In this document: piece after piece, positions 16,269-21,388 of the stretch | How positions within the stretch are numbered: position 1 is the stretch's first letter | Layout of the letters: each line of letters starts with the position of its first letter | Assembly: GCA_016650355.1 (NCBI GenBank) | Contig: JAENVX010000004.1 | Location: 1-21,388, forward strand | Origin: Bacteroidia bacterium | Lineage (GTDB): Bacteria; Bacteroidota; Bacteroidia; Cytophagales; Cyclobacteriaceae | Direction: 5' to 3' | DNA: 21,388 nucleotides | Notes under the pieces: model-generated | Told to the model about the DNA's origin: nothing | Database searches by the model: none | The model's input: the letters and a program-made list of their open reading frames with translations, nothing else | Made by a program: the position numbers and the translations under genes

Positions 16269-16316
16269 GAAACGGTGGATTTTGAATAATATTAAAGACG
16301 CATTTAAAAATTGAGT

Positions 16317-17414
16317 ATGAATAAAATAGTCTCTCCAAAAAGTCTGAGTTACTTGGCTTTGTTCGGGTTAGCAGTCATTTCTGCAAGCTGCAGTCTTCTG
16401 GGTATTGGAGGAAAAAAAGATGGCGATGCAGGAGAATTGGTTGGTGTGCCAAATCGCGAAGGTTGGGTGATGACACTTCCATATGGAATGGTGCCAATAC
16501 CAGCTGGAACTTTTCACATGGGGCAAGCTGATGAGGATCCAGCCTCTACTCAAATCAACTTCAACAAACAGGTGACTATTGGCCCATTTTACATGGACGA
16601 TTCTGAGATCACCAATAATGAATACCGCCAGTTCACGAATTTTTTCCTGGTTGATAATGGAACTCTTGAGGGATTTCCCACCGTAAGCGCGGAAGAATTT
16701 CGTCAAAAGTATTATCCTGACACGACATCATGGATGAGGGATTTTTCACACCACATGGGTGACCCTATTCAGGATTACTATTACTGGCACCCAGGCTATG
16801 ATGCTTATCCGGTTGTTGGAATCAATTGGGATGCTGCTACTTTTTTCGGAAAATGGAGGACAGCTTATTTGAATGATTATAGAAAAACGGTAGGAGAATT
16901 TCCTATGCCTGAATTCCGGCTACCTTCTGAAGCGGAGTGGGAATATGCGGCACGCGGGGGAAGAGACATGGCTAAATATCCTTGGGGTAACCCATACATT
17001 CGCAACTCAAAGGGATGTATGCTCGCCAACTTTAAACCTGGGCGTGGTAACTTCTTTGATGATGGATTCGCATACACTTCACCAGTATACTCATACTTTC
17101 CTAATGACTACGGAATCTTTGACACCTCTGGTAACGTTTCGGAGTGGTGCCTTGATGATTTCAATCCTGCATCAGTACCAACCGTTTGGGATTTAAATCC
17201 CCAATTCATTGATCCAAGAACAGATCCAGAAAGCAGTAAATTCAATGCCAAGATTGCACCTAAGAAAGTTGTAAGAGGTGGATCTTGGAAAGATGTTGCC
17301 TATTATTTAGAGACAGGAACGCGGACGTATGAATTCAAAGATTCTTCACGAGCTTACCTTGGATTTCGTTGTGCCATGACGCATCTGGGCAGGTCATCAG
17401 GAAGTGAATTTTAA
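16317..17414 (+). CDS. gldK: T9SS ring lipoprotein GldK (PorK)
   Basis: GldK forms, with GldN, the large periplasmic ring attached to the inner face of the outer membrane in T9SS. The ATG at 16317 opens a lipoprotein signal ('LFGLAVISASC', lipidated C25); the TTG two codons earlier is less likely. Residues about 45-355 are a formylglycine-generating-enzyme/sulfatase-modifying fold: 'MVPIPAGTFHMGQADED', 'MDDSEITNNEYRQF', 'FRLPSEAEWEYAARGG', 'SGNVSEWCLDDFNP', 'VVRGGSW' and 'YLGFRCAMTH'. In GldK this fold is structural. The protein is 365 residues, shorter than the roughly 460-490 I recall for Flavobacterium GldK and Porphyromonas PorK, apparently by having a compact N- and C-terminus. Its place before gldL-M-N makes GldK, not GldJ, the right name. 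Confidence 0.93.
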   Translation: MNKIVSPKSLSYLALFGLAVISASCSLLGIGGKKDGDAGELVGVPNREGWVMTLPYGMVPIPAGTFHMGQADEDPASTQINFNKQVTIGPFYMDDSEITNNEYRQFTNFFLVDNGTLEGFPTVSAEEFRQKYYPDTTSWMRDFSHHMGDPIQDYYYWHPGYDAYPVVGINWDAATFFGKWRTAYLNDYRKTVGEFPMPEFRLPSEAEWEYAARGGRDMAKYPWGNPYIRNSKGCMLANFKPGRGNFFDDGFAYTSPVYSYFPNDYGIFDTSGNVSEWCLDDFNPASVPTVWDLNPQFIDPRTDPESSKFNAKIAPKKVVRGGSWKDVAYYLETGTRTYEFKDSSRAYLGFRCAMTHLGRSSGSEF

Positions 17415-17474
17415 TAATTGAAAACTCTCGTTATATTTAAAAACTAATTGGCAATAACTTAAAACTCTACTACA

Positions 17475-18299
17475 ATGAGCAAGAAAAAAGGCGGATTCAT
17501 GGACTTACTCTACAAAACCATTATGCCAAAAGTTTATGGTATAGGTGCTGCAGTGGTAATTATAGGTGCATTATTTAAAATCCTTCACCTTACTGGTGCA
17601 GATCAAATGTTGATGTTAGGTCTTTCTGTGGAAGCAGGAATTTTCTTTCTCAGCGCATTTGAGCCACCACATCCAGAACCAGATTGGTCAAAAGTATATC
17701 CAGAGTTAGCAGAAGACTTTGAAGGCCCAGCTCAGCCTACCCGTATAAGTAATCGCCCTGCAGCAGGTGGAGAATCTGCCCTTCTTAAGATAGACGAGAT
17801 GCTTAAGACAGCAAAGGTTGACCAAAATCTATTGGATAACCTTGGTAAGGGTCTTAATAACCTAGCCACATCGGCCTCTCAAATGAGCAGTCTTTCAAAT
17901 GCAGCAGTAGCGACCAACGAGTATGCTAAAAATGTTTCAACAGCTGCTGCTTCATTAGTAGAGATGAATAAATCTTACGGTAGTGCGATGAAAGCGGTTG
18001 GTGCCATGGCCGATGCTTCCAAAGACACTGGTGAGTATCACAAACAAATGCAAGCTGTTACTAAAAATTTGCAGATGTTAAATTCCGTTTATGAAATGGA
18101 GTTGAAAGATGCCGATTCTCATGTAAAGAATATGAATAAGTTCTATGAGAGTCTTACGGGTGCAATGTCTGGCTTGACACAAGTTGGAAATAACACGGCT
18201 AAGTTCACTGGCGAGCTTACTAAGTTAACAGATAACTTAACATCATTAAATGGTGTTTACGGTAGCATGCTTACGGCCATGAAAGGCTCAGGCAAATAA
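17475..18299 (+). CDS. gldL: T9SS/gliding motor membrane protein GldL (PorL)
   Basis: GldL forms a pentamer around a GldM dimer in the inner membrane and uses the proton gradient to drive T9SS and gliding. The 274-residue protein has two membrane helices, about 18-36 and 43-61, followed by a long cytoplasmic helical region rich in N, K, S and A. Residues that I recall as functionally important in Flavobacterium GldL have counterparts: Y21, K35 and H38 in or after helix 1, E53 in helix 2 ('GLSVEAGIFF') and E63 in 'SAFEPPHPEPDW'. The loop between helices is about four residues shorter than in Flavobacterium. The gene lies 60 bases after gldK and 38 before gldM. Confidence 0.95.
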   Translation: MSKKKGGFMDLLYKTIMPKVYGIGAAVVIIGALFKILHLTGADQMLMLGLSVEAGIFFLSAFEPPHPEPDWSKVYPELAEDFEGPAQPTRISNRPAAGGESALLKIDEMLKTAKVDQNLLDNLGKGLNNLATSASQMSSLSNAAVATNEYAKNVSTAAASLVEMNKSYGSAMKAVGAMADASKDTGEYHKQMQAVTKNLQMLNSVYEMELKDADSHVKNMNKFYESLTGAMSGLTQVGNNTAKFTGELTKLTDNLTSLNGVYGSMLTAMKGSGK

Positions 18300-18337
18300 A
18301 TTTGATTATAAAATAATTAACCTAAATAGTATAGACT

Positions 18338-19927
18338 ATGTCAGGCGGCAAGGAAACAGGTAGGCAAAAAATGATTGGTATGATGTACCTGGTGCTAACA
18401 GCATTGCTGGCACTTCAGGTGAGTAGTGCTGTCCTTGAAAAATTTGCCATTATTAATGTCACGCTCGATGAATTGAAAAAGGAGGGAGATAGAAAAAATG
18501 CTCTTGTTTTGGCCACCATTGTTGAGGCAGGCTCGAAGAAGACCAGTCCTAAAGTTGTGAAGGCAGTAGCTGAGGCTAAGCAGGTTAGGGAAGTGACAGG
18601 AAAAGCAATGAAAGAAATTGAGGATTTGAAGTTAAAAATGCTCGGCCTTTCACATACAGATAAAGTGGATGGTGGCTTCATTAATGATCATGGATCTCAA
18701 GTATCTACTATGATGATGGATCCAAACTCACCTGTTGGAAAGGCTTTTGAAAAAACGCTCAATGAGTACGTGAAGTCGCTCTCAGACCTCACCGGTGAAA
18801 AATTCCTTCCCTTGGCTAAAGCGCCCAAGGACATTGAATTCTTTGCCGATGATCCGGATCACAATGGCAAGGATTTCTTAACGTTTACTTTTGAAAACAC
18901 ACCTCCTATAGCAGCACTTGCTTCAGTAACACAGATGCAGACTGAAATTTTGGATTATGAAAGTAAAGCATTAGCTATTTTAGCTTCACTTGCAGATGCA
19001 GGCACGGTTAAATTTTCAACCATTGTTCCGATGGTGAAGCCTAAAGCTTCTATTGTGGCTGCAGGGGATAAATATGAGGCGCAATTATTTGTAGCAGCAG
19101 CGGCAGAAGGTGTATCTCCTGAAATGTTTAGAAATGGTGTGGCACTTCCGGTAGGCCTTGACCCTGATACCAAAATAATGATGGGTAAGATAGAATTTCT
19201 TGCATCCGCTTCTAGTTATGATGCTAATGGACAATCCAAGCAAACTTTTAAGACAGAAATTAAGGGTTACGGTGATTCAACTTATGCCAGAACCATTGAG
19301 TATATAGTAGCCAAGCCAGTGATTCGCGTGACAACGGGAAATGCACCAACGCTTTATATGAACTGTGGCAATACAGTAAACATTGAAGTTCCTGCATTGG
19401 GAACGAATTACAACCCCTCATTTTCAGGCAAAGGAGCAACAATAATTAAAGGAGCTAAAGCGGGCAATGTTACCATCATTCCTACAGAGAGAAAAGCGTT
19501 TATAACAGTAATAAATGGTGGCGCTACATTGGGAACTGAAACTTTTGATGTTAAGTTGATCCCGAAGCCCAGGTATGTTGCACGCGACAACAGTGGTAAG
19601 GAAATTGATTTGAAAAATGGAGTTAGGGGAGCAAGCTTGACAGGCTTGAGAGTATCAGCGGATGCTGAGGAAAACTTCAAAAGTGAAGTACCAAAAGATG
19701 CAAATTATAGAATAAGGAGCATGGAAGTTATTTTAGCACGAGGGACGGCTCGGGTTGCTACCATTAATGCCACTTCTGAACTTCCGGATATTAGCTCCTG
19801 GAGAGCACAATTCAGGCCTGGTGACAGAATTGTAGTTGATATAAAGACTGTATCTCGTAGAACATTTGAAGGAAAGGAAGAAAAAGTTGATATCGTAGGT
19901 GGTGTAATTACCATTCCTATTCAATAA
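18338..19927 (+). CDS. gldM: T9SS/gliding motor protein GldM (PorM)
   Basis: GldM crosses the inner membrane once and reaches through the periplasm to the GldK/GldN ring, passing on force from the GldL motor. The 529-residue protein starts 'MSGGKETGRQKMIGMMYLVL', with one transmembrane helix at about 12-32 and no cleaved signal, as expected. The rest is periplasmic: a helical first domain (about 35-220, with 'FINDHGSQVSTMMMDPNSP') and three beta-rich domains to the end, including 'VIRVTTGNAPTLYMNCGN' and the C-terminal 'RTFEGKEEKVDIVGGVITI'. Length and layout match known GldM. It is 12 bases upstream of gldN. Confidence 0.95.
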   Translation: MSGGKETGRQKMIGMMYLVLTALLALQVSSAVLEKFAIINVTLDELKKEGDRKNALVLATIVEAGSKKTSPKVVKAVAEAKQVREVTGKAMKEIEDLKLKMLGLSHTDKVDGGFINDHGSQVSTMMMDPNSPVGKAFEKTLNEYVKSLSDLTGEKFLPLAKAPKDIEFFADDPDHNGKDFLTFTFENTPPIAALASVTQMQTEILDYESKALAILASLADAGTVKFSTIVPMVKPKASIVAAGDKYEAQLFVAAAAEGVSPEMFRNGVALPVGLDPDTKIMMGKIEFLASASSYDANGQSKQTFKTEIKGYGDSTYARTIEYIVAKPVIRVTTGNAPTLYMNCGNTVNIEVPALGTNYNPSFSGKGATIIKGAKAGNVTIIPTERKAFITVINGGATLGTETFDVKLIPKPRYVARDNSGKEIDLKNGVRGASLTGLRVSADAEENFKSEVPKDANYRIRSMEVILARGTARVATINATSELPDISSWRAQFRPGDRIVVDIKTVSRRTFEGKEEKVDIVGGVITIPIQ

Positions 19928-19939
19928 GCTAAAGAAAAT

Positions 19940-20827
19940 ATGGAAAAGAGGAATTTTTTGCTGCTGTTGGCTTTCTTTATAGTAGGTAATTGTTTGGCGC
20001 AGGAGACGGATGGTCAATACAATCCAAACTCCTTGTTAAACATTCCTAAATATGAGCAATTGTATAAAGCTAAAGTTTGGCGGACTATTGATTTACGTGA
20101 AAAGCAAAACAAGGGATTCTTTTCTAAAGGGAATGAAATAAGTGGTCTAATTATAAAGGCAGTAAAGTCTGGGGAAATTGCAGATGTTTACATGAGAGAT
20201 TCCCTAACAGCAAAGATGGAGAAAGCTGCCTTTCAGCAGAATTTGGTTTCTCAAGCAGGGCAAACTTTCCCTAGCTGGGATCCTGCCAGCGATTTTTATT
20301 CTGGTGATCCTGTGACCCATAATGGTAAAAATTATATGGCGTTAGCTGATAGCAAGGGTCAAAACCCAGAAACTTCGCCCAACGAGTGGCAATCGACAAC
20401 AGCAGGAACTGCCACAGAATTCTTGTTTAATGAAATCTATCAAATGACACTTGTCGAGGATGTTATTTTCGATAAAAGAAGAAGCCGGTTGTACTATGAT
20501 ATGCTTGCCATACGACTTGAAGCTTTCGATCAAAATACTCAAACGTACAAATTGATTGGATGGTTTAAGTATAAGGATTTAGAAAAGTTATTTCGCAACC
20601 ACCCTGATGAGGCTATTTGGTTTAACCGATACAATACAGCAGAGAACAAAAACTATGCGGATGCATTTTTGTTGAGACTATTCCATGGGACAATAGATAA
20701 AGTAGAGAACCCTGACGATAACAGAATTTTTGATATTTATTCCACTTCGCATAAAGAAGGAGTTTGGGCGACTGAGTGGGAGGAAATGAAGATGATGGAA
20801 CGTGAACACAATTTGTGGGAATATTAA
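19940..20827 (+). CDS. gldN: T9SS ring protein GldN (PorN) with an inserted CBM5/12-like segment
   Basis: GldN is the periplasmic partner of GldK in the T9SS ring and contacts GldM. The signal peptide is residues 1-20 ('NCLAQ'). The N-terminal part ('KAKVWRTIDLREKQNKGFF', 'EIADVYMRDSLT') and the C-terminal part ('NEIYQMTLVEDVIFDKRRSR', 'WFKYKDLEKLF', 'WFNRYNTAENKNYADAF') are good GldN sequence. Between them, residues about 108-155 have a different character and look like a small carbohydrate-binding module; see the separate entry. Total length is 295 residues, so the GldN core is about 247, fairly compact. It is the last gene of the T9SS cluster and is followed 23 bases after its stop by a strong terminator. 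Confidence 0.94.
   Translation: MEKRNFLLLLAFFIVGNCLAQETDGQYNPNSLLNIPKYEQLYKAKVWRTIDLREKQNKGFFSKGNEISGLIIKAVKSGEIADVYMRDSLTAKMEKAAFQQNLVSQAGQTFPSWDPASDFYSGDPVTHNGKNYMALADSKGQNPETSPNEWQSTTAGTATEFLFNEIYQMTLVEDVIFDKRRSRLYYDMLAIRLEAFDQNTQTYKLIGWFKYKDLEKLFRNHPDEAIWFNRYNTAENKNYADAFLLRLFHGTIDKVENPDDNRIFDIYSTSHKEGVWATEWEEMKMMEREHNLWEY
20261..20404 (+). other. CBM5/12-like (chitin-binding type 3) segment inside GldN
   Basis: Residues about 108-155 of GldN carry the spaced aromatic and glycine pattern of CBM5/12: W113 in 'SWDP', Y120, G122-D123-x-V125 ('SGDPV'), N128-G129-K130, Y132 ('GKNYMALADSKG'), P143 and W150 ('SPNEW'). This is the pattern W...Y..GD.V..NGK.Y.A...S.G..P......W known from chitinase and phage-tail modules. 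The segment is in frame and flanked by recognisable GldN on both sides. Sugar binding is not proven; the fold could also serve as a structural spacer. Confidence 0.65.
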
Positions 20828-20850
20828 AATACTTTATATAGAAACTTAGG

Positions 20851-20874
20851 AAGGGGCTTTTTGCCCCTTTTTTT
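20851..20874 (+). terminator. Rho-independent terminator of the T9SS cluster
   Basis: AAGGGGC (20851-20857) and GCCCCTT (20863-20869) form a 7-bp stem around a TTTTT loop, followed by a run of T to 20874. The T run overlaps the stop codon of the convergent uvrC gene. On the minus strand the hairpin lacks a U tract, so it probably serves mainly gldN. Confidence 0.88.
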
Positions 20875-21388
20875 ATTTCTGATCCTTAATAAGGCTCGCT
20901 CGCTTTGGACCAACAATAGTGATTAGGTCCTCCAATGGTGCTTCTTTAATTTTCTTCCAAGACTTGTATTTTTCCAGTAGTTGGTCCGCTGTTTTCTTTC
21001 CAATGCCTGATATAGACTCCAACTCAGAAACCATGGTGGACTTGCTTCTTTTCAAGCGATGAAAAGTAATGGCGAACCTATGGGCCTCATCCCGGATTCG
21101 TTGAATAAGCAATAGTCCTGAAGATTTTTTGTTAATGTGGAGCGGCATTGAATCTTCTGGATAATAAATTTCCTCTAGTTTTTTGGCAATACCTATAATG
21201 GGTACTTGTTGATACAGCCCTAATTCTTTTAGCGCCTCGCAAGCACAACTTAGTTGCCCTTTGCCGCCATCTATAATAATTAAGTTTGGTAGCATCAAAT
21301 TCTCTTCTTTGATCCTCTTGTATCTTCTACCAACAATCTCCTTCATGGAGGCAAAGTCATCTGGGCCTATTACTGTCTTAATATTGAA
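20873..21388 (-). CDS. uvrC: Excinuclease ABC subunit C, C-terminal part
   Basis: The gene runs off the right edge; 171 C-terminal residues of a protein usually near 600 are visible, starting 'FNIKTVIGPDDFASMKEIVG'. UvrC makes both incisions in nucleotide excision repair. The RNase H-like endonuclease domain responsible for the 5' cut is seen: 'LPNLIIIDGGKGQLSCA' with its catalytic aspartate, and 'IQRIRDEAHRFAITFHR' with the conserved histidine. The tandem helix-hairpin-helix DNA-binding region follows ('LESISGIGKKTADQLLEKY', 'LEDLITIVGPKRASLI'). The N-terminal GIY-YIG nuclease is outside the window. The gene faces gldN, and the stop codons are about 45 bases apart. It has no evident link with T9SS beyond position. 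Confidence 0.95.
   Translation of the reverse strand, partial: FNIKTVIGPDDFASMKEIVGRRYKRIKEENLMLPNLIIIDGGKGQLSCACEALKELGLYQQVPIIGIAKKLEEIYYPEDSMPLHINKKSSGLLLIQRIRDEAHRFAITFHRLKRSKSTMVSELESISGIGKKTADQLLEKYKSWKKIKEAPLEDLITIVGPKRASLIKDQK

Noticed and set aside
19733..20017. Minus-strand frame of 94 codons across the gldM/gldN junction
   Set aside because: It lies opposite two well-identified genes, and its sequence has no signal, domain or repeat.
1..21388. CRISPR arrays, transposons, tRNA or rRNA genes, phage or plasmid features
   Set aside because: I looked for direct repeats, transposase or integrase motifs and RNA gene signatures and found none.

Overview
The window is chromosomal DNA from a member of the Bacteroidota, most likely a Cytophagales-type gliding or environmental bacterium. 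Four things support this: a complete type IX secretion core cluster (porP/sprF-like, gldK, gldL, gldM, gldN), a cargo protein ending in a type A sorting domain, moderately AT-rich DNA, and several matches to the Bacteroidota promoter consensus (TTG or TTTG at -33, TAnnTTTG at -7). The genes look like ordinary vertically inherited chromosome. I see no transposase, integrase, tRNA, rRNA, CRISPR array or attachment site. No stretch longer than about 130 bases lacks a gene.

Layout. Bases 1-2859 hold the 3' end of a secreted T9SS cargo gene, then a secreted caspase-like (C14) peptidase 17 bases downstream, closed by a strong terminator. Bases 2937-6477 hold a 900-residue membrane-anchored propeller/Y_Y_Y sensor-like protein without a kinase domain, ending beside an 8-G tract, and a lipoprotein. 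Bases 6540-9706 hold a DinB-fold protein and two cell-wall enzymes: a PBP4-type D-Ala-D-Ala carboxypeptidase lipoprotein and a secreted GH3 (NagZ-like) hexosaminidase. Bases 9798-11557 encode a LytS-type histidine kinase and a LytTR response regulator overlapping by four bases. On the minus strand are a small TerB-like protein (11567-11932) and the radical-SAM heme chaperone HemW (11988-13124). A divergent promoter region of about 100 bases separates hemW from a plus-strand run: DUF4271 membrane protein, HemD-like uroporphyrinogen-III synthase, then porP-gldK-gldL-gldM-gldN, ended by a terminator at 20851-20874. The 3' part of uvrC faces it from the minus strand and runs off the right edge.

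How the genes work together. GldL and GldM form the proton-driven inner-membrane motor of T9SS. GldK and GldN form the periplasmic ring under the outer membrane. PorP/SprF-type barrels attach to the T9SS machinery at the outer membrane. The cargo protein at the left edge carries the C-terminal signal this machine recognises. The most unusual feature I can read directly is a segment inside GldN (residues about 108-155) that looks like a carbohydrate-binding module of the CBM5/12 (chitin-binding type 3) class, inserted into an otherwise recognisable GldN. I did not find a convincing wholly new multi-gene system. The other points of interest are the caspase/cargo pair, the G tract and charged linker of the 900-residue protein, and promoter -7 boxes lying only 7-13 bases from several start codons.
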